From Candidatus Lindowbacteria bacterium RIFCSPLOWO2_12_FULL_62_27 (GTDB lineage: Bacteria; Lindowbacteria; 2-12-FULL-62-27): DNA of 48,616 nt. The stretch is from positions 1 to 48,616 of the forward strand of contig MFPR01000009.1 in NCBI GenBank assembly GCA_001784175.1, in the 5' to 3' direction. This document shows, in pieces, positions 41,110 through 48,616 of this stretch. Within the stretch, counting starts at the first letter, position 1; each line of letters starts with the position of its first letter. The translations under genes and the position numbers were made by a program. The notes under the pieces are model-generated. The model did not search any database. It had not been told where the DNA came from and saw only the letters and a list, made by a program, of their open reading frames with translations.

Positions 41110-44100
41110 TTGACCACCATGATCCGGTCGGCCGCGACTTCGGACGACCCGTCGGTGTACTCGATCACAGCGCGGACGAAGTAGACGCCGTTCAGGACCG
41201 TCTGGCCCCGGCCATTTTTTCCGTCCCACGTCCGCTTCGTCAGCGTCGCCGCGTCGCCGAAAAGGTTTCCGGCCGCATAGGCGGTCGGCCCGATTTCGCG
41301 GACGAGCTGGCCGGCGAAATCGTAGATGCGGATGGTGACGGCGCCGGCCTTCGGCATGTTCCACGCGAACTGGAATCCCTGCCAGGAACCTGACGTGCCG
41401 GTGTACGTGACGGCGGGGTTGGCCGGATTCGGGAACGACCGGAACGATTCGGTCACCGTGCCGGAGGCAAAGGCGAAGACGACCGCAAAGACGGAGAAGC
41501 TGGTCGTCGGCGCGCGAATCGTCACCGTGCTTCCGTAATCGTCGAGCTGTGCGGTCAGAATTTCCCAGACCCCGGCGTCCTCCTTGAAATGCGCCATCCT
41601 CAGCATGCTGGCGTTCAGCACCGCGCCTTTGGCCTCCAGAAACTCGGTCGGCTTGATGATGGAAATGGCCACGTCCACCGGATTGAGGAAATCGGTCTGG
41701 CCGAGCGCGATCAGCGACGCGGAATCCGCCGGGTTCAATTTCTTCAGCGAGAAGTCATACATGGATTTTCCGAGACCGGCCGGAATCGGCTGGTACTGCG
41801 GATGCGCGGAGAGAACGTTCCGCGCGGTTTGCAGAACAGGATTGGTGTCGTCCGGGACAAAGACCTGCGGCCAGACCGATTTCACCTCGGGCACAATGTC
41901 CCCGCTGTCGATCTTCATCGTGGCCTTGCCGTCCTGCGAGGCCGTGACCAGTTCGCCCTGCGACGTCTGGAGAATCTGGAAGACCGACACGAACTCCGCC
42001 TGGAGCGAATCCGGCGGCGCGTCGCGGTCCTTGATCGACGTGCTCACCCGGATCTGGAAGGATTTACCGGCCGGCCATTCGGTGTCGGCGTAGATCGCGA
42101 CGATTTCGATGGTGCGACTGTCCGGCAGGCGGACGGATTTCGTCCGGCTGGTTCCGTTTTCATCGACGATGCGGACACCGGTTTCGTCGGCCGAACCGGA
42201 GTCGATGGGAACATTGAAGACGATGCGAATCGGCAGAAGCGCGGTATCGAAGGGCGGCGGGAGGACGTAGGCGCCATTGGACGGATTGACGGATGTGACG
42301 GCCGGGTACCGCGAGCGCACGGTGACGGTCCTGGAGGTCAGCGGCAGGCCGGAAATATCCGGCGTGCGGTTCGAAATTCCGCCGGTGGCCGTCAGGTCGG
42401 AAACGGACTGAATTTGCACATGGAAGGTGTCGCCATCGTTCAGAGACGCCGCTGTCTGATAGACCACAAGGATCGAAACCGTGTCGTTCGTCCGGAGGAC
42501 GATGGTGTCGCCCTGTAGATCGGCGGCGCCGCCGGACAGGGTCCCCGCGGCGAAGAGGGTGTCGGCGGCGTCCAGCATTCCGGGCGTTCCGGCGTCCCGG
42601 TAGAGTGCGACGGCCGTGACGCCGGACGCGCTCATGGAACCGCCGTGCGACACGCGGATTCTGCGGATGCCGACCGACTCTTTCTCATCGGCGCTGAGAT
42701 CGAACCGCGCGACGGCCTGGGTGTCGCGTTCCTGAATGGACAGGTCCGCAGGCTGCGTGTCGGACAGCGTCAAACGCAGGTTCCCGCGGAACGCTTCCAC
42801 GATAACGAGTTTGGTGTCCGCGCCGCCTTCGGGGTCCTGATACACCGCCAAGATCCGGCTGTCAGGCCCCACGGAGAGAATACCGTCTTCGGCGGCGAGG
42901 GCGGTCGTTTCGAGGAGGGCGATACCCAGGCTCCTGAATATCCCGGACGTTTCGCCGGTTTCGGTCAGGACCAGCGTCTGCGTGTCGAGGCCGGACGCGC
43001 CGGTCGAGGCGACGGTCAAAACCACGCGGACCGTGTCGGCGGCCTGCGGATTGCGATTTTCGTCCGCGTCGGCGACTTCGACGAAAATGCTGTCGCCCAC
43101 CTGGAACGTGTCGGCCGGCGCTGCAAACTGCGTGTCCCTGAAGAGGCGGATCTGCCCGGCTACCGGAGAATCGACGACGAGCGCGGTGTCCGAGGCGGCG
43201 TCCGATCCCGTGTTGGGATCCTGGTAAGCGGCATGCAGCGTATCGCCGAGGCCGGCGGCGAGCCGCCCGTCTCCTGAGATGAGCGGGAACTGCGTATCGA
43301 CAACGGCGATCGGCGAGCTTCTAAACGCGCCGGTCGTCTCGCCCGATTCGGTCAGGACGAGCGATTCCGTGTCGAGGAGGATCCCGATACCTCCGCCGGC
43401 GGTCGAACCGTTGCCGACGTACACGGTGACGGCAACGGTTTCCTTCCGGGTTGGGTCCCGATTCTCGTCCGTGTCGAGCACTTCGACGTAGAGCGCGTCG
43501 TTTCGGGCGAGTACCGTGTCTACGCCGTCGGTGAACACGGCATTCTCGTAGAATTGAATGGAGGCCGTTGTCGGTATTTCGATCGCCAGCGCCGTGTCTG
43601 AACGGGACTCGGACGTTCCCGACACGTCTTGATATGCGACGTGAATCGTGTCTTTTGATCCCCAGCCCAGCCGGCCGTCTCCGGCGGCCGGTACTACCTG
43701 ATCGGTGAGCGCGATCGCGCCGCTCAAGAAGGTTCCGGACGTTTCGGTCGACTCGGTCAACACGAGCGTTTCGGTGTCGAGAAGCGTGCCGCTCGCGTCG
43801 TCGCCGACGGTCACGGTGACGGAAACGGTGTCCTTCACTTGAGGATTGCGATTCTCGTCCGTGTCCTGGATCAGGACGTACAAGGCATCACGCGTGAGGT
43901 ACGTGTCGACGTCGTCGGTGAACGCCGCGTTTTCGAACAGTTGCAGGGCGGCGGACGACGCGATCTCGATGGCAAGGGCCGTGTCGGATACTTGATCGGA
44001 CGAATCGTTTTCGTCGACATAGGCCGCGTGAAGCGTGTCGCCGGCGCCCCAGCTCAGGATTCCGTCGTTCGGCCGGGGCGCGACCGTATCGACGATCGAG

Positions 44101-47100
44101 ACCGCCGCCAGCCGGAAAATAGCGGACGCGTCGCCGGTTTCCGTCAGAACGAACGTTTCCGTATCGACGACCTCTCCGCTCTTGTGATCGCCCACGTAGA
44201 GGGTGACGGTCAGCGTGTCCGGTTTCGCCGTATCAAGATTCTCATCGCTGTCCCGGACTTCGAGGTAGATCGCGTCCCGGGACAGGAAGGTGTCGACCTC
44301 GTCGCCGTAGGCCGCGTCCTCGTAGAGTTTGACGACCGACGTTGTTTTGACCACGAACCGGCGGGTGTCGGACGCCGGACCGATATTCTTGATCCGGTCG
44401 ATGGCGCGAACACGCCAATAGTACGTGCCGTAGATCGACAAGGCCGAAAGGGTGTCCTGCGTGCGGCTTCCACTTACGGTGTCCGTCAGCGCAAGCGTTT
44501 CAAAGCTGATCAGGCGCGAGACTTCGACGATATAGGAATCGATGCCCACACTGTCCGCCACGGAAACCCAGGACACGACCGGCGTCAGGTTCGATGTCTC
44601 ATGCGCGTCGGCCGGAAGGCTCAACGTCACCTGAAATACCTGCGAGTCATGTGTCCACCGGCGGGAGGCTGAGTGGGGTCCGACGTTGCCGAGCTTGTCG
44701 ATCGCCCGCGCGCGCCAGTAGAACGTGTCGTTGTACAATCCGGTGACGGTATCGGCGGAGAGCGCGGCGTCGACGGTATCGAGAAATACCGGGCTCGTGT
44801 ACGTCGTGTCCCGTGCGACTTCGACCGCGATGCTGTCGAGGCCGGCGCTGTCCGCGGGCGCCTGCCAGCTCAGCACAACACGCGCGTTGGATGTCTCGTG
44901 AGCGTCGGCCGGCAGAACCAGGGTGACCTGGCCGGCGGAAGAATCGAGCAGGAATCCGCGGATGGGCGTGGTGTCGAAATTGGCGCCCGCCGTATCGCGC
45001 GCGATGACGCGCCAGAAGTAGGTGTCCTCATGGCTCAGAGTCCGGACCACCGCCGTGGAGCGCGTGTCGACCACGCTGTCGGCGAGGGCGGCGAAACTTG
45101 CGACCTTGGAAAGCTGCCAGACGTAGGTTTCGCCGCCGGTGGAGGCCCATTCAAATCGCAGGGTGGGTGCCGTGGTTTCATGTCCATCTGCCGGTTGGAC
45201 GGCTGTGACCGTGACGGCGACGCCGATGACGATGCGGGACGAATCGGGGACAGTCGCACGCGCGTTGCCCAGATCGTCCACGGCCCGGATGCGCCAATAA
45301 TAGGTCCCGGAGGCCAGGAGGGTTGTCGTGTCGCTGGTGCGCGCGGCGTCGACGGTGTCGACAAAGGCCATCGCGGAGAAACTGCTGGTTGGGGAAACTT
45401 CCACAACGTAACTGTCGATCCCCACGCTGTCCGACAGGGCCTGCCAGGAAAAAACCACGTTGGCGTTCGTGGTTTCATGCCCGTTCGCCGGCGCGATCGT
45501 CTGGACCCGTCCCACGTCTGTGTCAGACAGCAGGCCGCGCGCCGCCGAGTATTGTCCGGCGTTCCCCAGATCGTCGATGGCGCGCGCACGCCAGAAGTAT
45601 GTGTCGTTGTACAGCCCGGTGACGGTGTCCGAGGTTCCGGCGCCGTCGATCGTGTCCGAGAACGTGAGGTTGGCAAATGCGGTCGTCTTTGACACTTCGA
45701 CGGCATACGAATCGATGCCCACACTGTCGGGCATAGCGCCCCATGCGAGGTTGATCGTCACGGCGGTCGTTTCGTGACCGTCCGGCGGCGCGGCAAGGGA
45801 CACCTGGCCGGCGGCGGTGTCGACGACGAACCCCCGCGCGGAGGACGGCGCGCCCACATTTCCCAGATCGTCGATCGCGCGCACACGCCAATAGTACGTG
45901 TCGTTGTACAGACCCGTAACGGTATCCGTCGTATTTGTCCCGTCCGTCGTATCCGCAAACACGATCGTTGTAAACGCACTCGTCTTTGACGCCTCGATCG
46001 CGTACGAGTCGATTCCCATGCTGTCCGCGGCCAAATTCCATGCGACACTCAGTGACGCGGCGCTGGTTTCATGACCGTCCGGCGGCGCGGCCGGGCTGAC
46101 TTGGATGACGAAGGTATCCACCAGGAACCCGCGGGCGGAACTCGTGTCGAAATTTCCCAGGCTGTTGCGGGCGACGACGCGCCAGAAGTACGTGTCGTTT
46201 TGTGACACGGTTCGGAAGAGGGCGGTCGCGGTTGTGTCCGCCACGCCATCGGCCAGGGAGTCGAAGGTCGACGTTTTGGAAAGCTGCCACGTGTAGGTCT
46301 CGGCGTTGGTTCCGAGCCACACAAACTGAAGGGTGGCCGCGGTGGTCTCATGGCCGTCGGACGGACTCGCCAAGGACACAGACGGCAGGGACGTGTCGAT
46401 GCGGAAACTGAGAGAATCGGAGTTCGATCCGACATTGCCCAGATCGTCGATCGCACGCACGCGCCAGAAGTACGTGTCGGCTGTGAGGCCCGGCGAGACG
46501 GTGTGGCCGGTCAGAGTTCCGTCCACGGTATCGGCATAGGCGTGGGTCGTGAAGCCCGAGCTTCTGGAGATGTCGACGGCGAAGCTGTCGACGCCGGCGC
46601 TGTCGGACAAGGCCGCCCAGCTCAAGGTCGGCGTGGTGTCGCCGGTCAAAGAACCGTTTGAAGGCCCGGTCAGGGCGACCTTGGCGACGGACGTGTCGAC
46701 AAGGAATCCGCGTGGGGTGGAGTTCGGCCCCACGTTCCCGAGATCGTCGACGGCCCGGACACGCCAGAAATATGTGTCGTTGTACAGCCCCGTCAGCGTG
46801 TCGCTCGTCATGCTGCCGTCCACGGTGTCCGTGAAGACCGCTGCTGTGAACGCCGTGGACTTCGATGCCTCCACCGCATAGGAATCAATCCCGGCGCTGT
46901 CGGCCACCGCGGTCCATGCGATCTGGACCGTCCCTGCGGCGGTTTCATGTCCGTCGGCCGGCGACGACACGGACACGCGTTCGACCGATGTGTCCAAGAG
47001 AAACCGGCGCGCGGCGGATGTATCATAATTGCCGAACGTGTCGCGCGCGATGACGCGCCAGAAATAGGTGTCCTCGTGCGTCAGAACGCGGATCAGGGAC

Positions 47101-48616
47101 GTCGCGGTCGTGTCGACCACGCTGTCGGAGATGGTTGAAAACGTGGATGACTTGGAGAGCTGCAGACTATAGGTTTCGGCGGTCGCCGACGCCCACTCGA
47201 ACCGCATGGCCGGCGATTGCGTCTCTGTCCCGGCGGCCGGATTCGTCAGGCTCACGGTGACAGGGACGGAGAGAGTGAATCGGAACGAATCCGATACGGT
47301 GGACCGGAAATTGCCCAGATCGTCGATCGCGCGCACGCGCCAGTAATAGGTTCCCGTCGTCAACTGGCTCGACGTGTCGTTCGTGACGCCGGCCGGGCCG
47401 GCGTCCACTGTGTCCACAAACGACAGAGGCGCGAAGGATGGACTGGCGGAAACCTCAAGCAGATAGCTGTCGATTCCCACGCTGTCGGAAACCGCATTCC
47501 ATGTGAATGTCGGAGTTGAATCGGCCGTCGCTCCGTCATTGGCCGGACTGACCAGTGTGACCGTCTCGACCGCCGTGTCTGTCACAAACCCTCGCGCCGC
47601 GGAATACGCGCCGCCGTTGCCCAGATCGTCGATCGCCCGCACGCGCCAATAATACGTGTCGTTGTACAGCCCCGTGATCGTATCGGCCGTGTTCTGCCCG
47701 TCCGTCGTGTCCGCAAACACGACCGAGACAAACGCCGTGGACTTCGACACCTCCACCGCGTAGGAATCTATCCCCACGCTGTCGGTCACGCCGCTCCAGG
47801 TCACCACGATATTGATCGCCGTCGTCTCGTGACCGCTCCCCGGCTGCGACAGGCTCGGCTGCGACACGATCGTGTCCGTGACGAATCCCCGCGACGCCGA
47901 ATACGCGCCGCCGTTGCCCAGGTCGTCGACCGCGCGAACGCGCCAAAAGTACGTGTCGTTGTACAATCCCGTCACCGTATCGCTCGCGAGCGCGCCGTCG
48001 ATCGTGTCGGTAAACGCGATGTTCGTGTAGGCCGTGTTTCTCGACACCTCCACCGCGTAGGAATCAACGCCCACGCTGTCCGATACCGCGCTCCAGCCCA
48101 CGACGACATTGTTCGCCGTCGTCTCGTGACCGTCCGCCGGCGGCGACTGGCTCGGCTGCGATACGAGCGTGTCCGTGACGAATCCCCGCGTCACGGAATA
48201 CGTTCCGCCGTTCCCCAGATCGTCGATCGCTCGAACGCGCCAATAGTACGTGTCGTTGTACAGACCCGTGATCGTATCGCTCGTGAACACGCCCCGCACC
48301 GTGTCCACAAACACGACCGAGGCAAACGCCGTGCTCTTCGATATCTCCACCGTGTAGCTGTCCACCCCAACGCTGTCCGCCGGCGCGCTCCAGATCACTT
48401 GGAAATTGATCGCCGTCGTCTCATGCCCGTCCGCAGGCTGCGACAGGCTCACCTGGCCGATCAGGGTGTCTGTCACAAAACCCCGCGCCACCGAATACTC
48501 GCCGCCATTGCCCAGATCATCGACCGCGCGCACGCGCCAATAGTATGTATCGTTGTACAGCCCCGTGATCGTATCCGCCGTGTTCGCCCCTTCTGTCGTA
48601 TCCGCAAACACGACTG
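41106..48616 (-). CDS. Giant surface protein with FN3-like repeats and sorting-type C-terminus (5' partial)
   Basis: The frame is open to the window edge, so the N-terminus is missing; over 2500 residues are seen. Fifteen FN3-like repeats come first, marked by the DSVGIDSY and YYWRVRAIDDLGN motifs; the most regular copies are 99 residues each. Four Asp-rich repeats follow (about 42.8-44.3 kb; D-DENRNP and LVLTETGETSGIFRS), which could bind calcium. An adhesin-type region and a Big_5-like domain (SVNPSNGAYVLPP) precede a last block of about 95 residues with FPNPANP, IRIYDFAGQLVREIG, WDGKNGRG and GVYFVRAVIEY, ending DRIMVVK. That block matches the type IX/FlgD-like C-terminal sorting domain pattern. 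Its stop overlaps the PorV-TPR gene, implying a cargo-handler pair. Confidence 0.88.
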   Translation of the reverse strand, partial: VVFADTTEGANTADTITGLYNDTYYWRVRAVDDLGNGGEYSVARGFVTDTLIGQVSLSQPADGHETTAINFQVIWSAPADSVGVDSYTVEISKSTAFASVVFVDTVRGVFTSDTITGLYNDTYYWRVRAIDDLGNGGTYSVTRGFVTDTLVSQPSQSPPADGHETTANNVVVGWSAVSDSVGVDSYAVEVSRNTAYTNIAFTDTIDGALASDTVTGLYNDTYFWRVRAVDDLGNGGAYSASRGFVTDTIVSQPSLSQPGSGHETTAINIVVTWSGVTDSVGIDSYAVEVSKSTAFVSVVFADTTDGQNTADTITGLYNDTYYWRVRAIDDLGNGGAYSAARGFVTDTAVETVTLVSPANDGATADSTPTFTWNAVSDSVGIDSYLLEVSASPSFAPLSFVDTVDAGPAGVTNDTSSQLTTGTYYWRVRAIDDLGNFRSTVSDSFRFTLSVPVTVSLTNPAAGTETQSPAMRFEWASATAETYSLQLSKSSTFSTISDSVVDTTATSLIRVLTHEDTYFWRVIARDTFGNYDTSAARRFLLDTSVERVSVSSPADGHETAAGTVQIAWTAVADSAGIDSYAVEASKSTAFTAAVFTDTVDGSMTSDTLTGLYNDTYFWRVRAVDDLGNVGPNSTPRGFLVDTSVAKVALTGPSNGSLTGDTTPTLSWAALSDSAGVDSFAVDISRSSGFTTHAYADTVDGTLTGHTVSPGLTADTYFWRVRAIDDLGNVGSNSDSLSFRIDTSLPSVSLASPSDGHETTAATLQFVWLGTNAETYTWQLSKTSTFDSLADGVADTTATALFRTVSQNDTYFWRVVARNSLGNFDTSSARGFLVDTFVIQVSPAAPPDGHETSAASLSVAWNLAADSMGIDSYAIEASKTSAFTTIVFADTTDGTNTTDTVTGLYNDTYYWRVRAIDDLGNVGAPSSARGFVVDTAAGQVSLAAPPDGHETTAVTINLAWGAMPDSVGIDSYAVEVSKTTAFANLTFSDTIDGAGTSDTVTGLYNDTYFWRARAIDDLGNAGQYSAARGLLSDTDVGRVQTIAPANGHETTNANVVFSWQALSDSVGIDSYVVEVSPTSSFSAMAFVDTVDAARTSDTTTLLASGTYYWRIRAVDDLGNARATVPDSSRIVIGVAVTVTAVQPADGHETTAPTLRFEWASTGGETYVWQLSKVASFAALADSVVDTRSTAVVRTLSHEDTYFWRVIARDTAGANFDTTPIRGFLLDSSAGQVTLVLPADAHETSNARVVLSWQAPADSAGLDSIAVEVARDTTYTSPVFLDTVDAALSADTVTGLYNDTFYWRARAIDKLGNVGPHSASRRWTHDSQVFQVTLSLPADAHETSNLTPVVSWVSVADSVGIDSYIVEVSRLISFETLALTDTVSGSRTQDTLSALSIYGTYYWRVRAIDRIKNIGPASDTRRFVVKTTSVVKLYEDAAYGDEVDTFLSRDAIYLEVRDSDENLDTAKPDTLTVTLYVGDHKSGEVVDTETFVLTETGDASAIFRLAAVSIVDTVAPRPNDGILSWGAGDTLHAAYVDENDSSDQVSDTALAIEIASSAALQLFENAAFTDDVDTYLTRDALYVLIQDTDENRNPQVKDTVSVTVTVGDDASGTLLDTETLVLTESTETSGTFLSGAIALTDQVVPAAGDGRLGWGSKDTIHVAYQDVSGTSESRSDTALAIEIPTTASIQFYENAVFTDGVDTVLARNDALYVEVLDTDENRDPTRKETVAVTVYVGNGSTAGGGIGILLDTESLVLTESGETTGAFRSSPIAVVDTQFPLISGDGRLAAGLGDTLHAAYQDPNTGSDAASDTALVVDSPVAGQIRLFRDTQFAAPADTFQVGDSIFVEVADADENRNPQAADTVRVVLTVASTGASGLDTQTLVLTETGETSGIFRSLGIALLETTALAAEDGILSVGPDSRILAVYQDPEGGADTKLVIVEAFRGNLRLTLSDTQPADLSIQERDTQAVARFDLSADEKESVGIRRIRVSHGGSMSASGVTAVALYRDAGTPGMLDAADTLFAAGTLSGGAADLQGDTIVLRTNDTVSILVVYQTAASLNDGDTFHVQIQSVSDLTATGGISNRTPDISGLPLTSRTVTVRSRYPAVTSVNPSNGAYVLPPPFDTALLPIRIVFNVPIDSGSADETGVRIVDENGTSRTKSVRLPDSRTIEIVAIYADTEWPAGKSFQIRVSTSIKDRDAPPDSLQAEFVSVFQILQTSQGELVTASQDGKATMKIDSGDIVPEVKSVWPQVFVPDDTNPVLQTARNVLSAHPQYQPIPAGLGKSMYDFSLKKLNPADSASLIALGQTDFLNPVDVAISIIKPTEFLEAKGAVLNASMLRMAHFKEDAGVWEILTAQLDDYGSTVTIRAPTTSFSVFAVVFAFASGTVTESFRSFPNPANPAVTYTGTSGSWQGFQFAWNMPKAGAVTIRIYDFAGQLVREIGPTAYAAGNLFGDAATLTKRTWDGKNGRGQTVLNGVYFVRAVIEYTDGSSEVAADRIMVVK
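44340..48616 (-). repeat. Tandem FN3-like coding repeats, 297-bp period
   Basis: The phrase encoding NDTYYWRVR recurs at 47656, 47953, 48250 and 48547, an exact 297-bp (99-codon) step. The copies nearest the window edge are close to identical, while those toward 44.3 kb are more divergent and vary in length. The gradient suggests recent tandem expansion at the N-terminal side, and the array continues beyond the window. Confidence 0.9.

Overview
The window looks like about 48.6 kb of GC-rich chromosome from an uncultured Gram-negative (diderm) bacterium. Diderm markers are a PorV-like outer-membrane protein, an RND efflux pump with a TolC-type partner, many secreted multidomain proteins and a lipoprotein TRAP component. 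A Gld-type ABC operon, a PorV-like protein and a C-terminal sorting-type domain recall FCB-group bacteria, but the base composition and the rest of the gene content do not fix a phylum.

Left part (1-5.8 kb): a minus-strand cluster of secreted proteins. Two paralogues lie in tandem and are followed by a secreted protein whose first mature domain is a clear ubiquitin homologue. An IS110-family element (about 2.24-3.72 kb), lying beside a palindrome built of ACGAAT units, separates this cluster from a larger secreted Ig-like-repeat protein that carries the same repeat domain. Then come a DUF433/DUF5615 toxin-antitoxin pair, an Rrf2 regulator and a CorA metal transporter (6.0-8.3 kb).

Centre (8.35-28.5 kb): a sigma-54 activator heads a TatT-TatP-TatQM operon, i.e. 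a TPR-protein-associated TRAP transporter. A histidine phosphatase and a PilZ protein follow. Next is an operon of a LysM/TPR/coiled-coil protein with a Gld-type ABC ATPase, permease, GldG-like protein and DUF4340 protein. A long WD40/PKD secreted protein and an RlmI-like methyltransferase run the other way. Then there is a potassium uptake gene (kup) behind a c-di-AMP (ydaO-type) riboswitch and, downstream of it, a cation/proton antiporter behind a compact structured leader resembling the Na+/Li+ riboswitches.

Right-centre (28.5-37.2 kb): an integrative element of about 8 kb sits at the 3' half of a tRNA-Arg(CCU). A perfect 101-bp direct repeat bounds it, at 29092-29192 and 37071-37171. It carries a tyrosine integrase next to the tRNA, an XRE/DUF4258/YgiT-type three-gene module, a czcC-czcA pair without czcB, a small Cys/His-rich secreted protein, and about 600 bp of dense nested hairpins. 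A CopG/BrnT-like toxin-antitoxin pair lies just outside its left end.

Right end (37.3-48.6 kb): a two-gene operon. The first gene, cut by the window edge, encodes a giant surface protein of 15 visible FN3-like repeats (99 residues each in the most regular part), four Asp-rich repeats and a C-terminal sorting-like domain. The second, overlapping by 4 bp, encodes a PorV-like barrel fused to a long TPR array. They look like a cargo and its outer-membrane handling partner.
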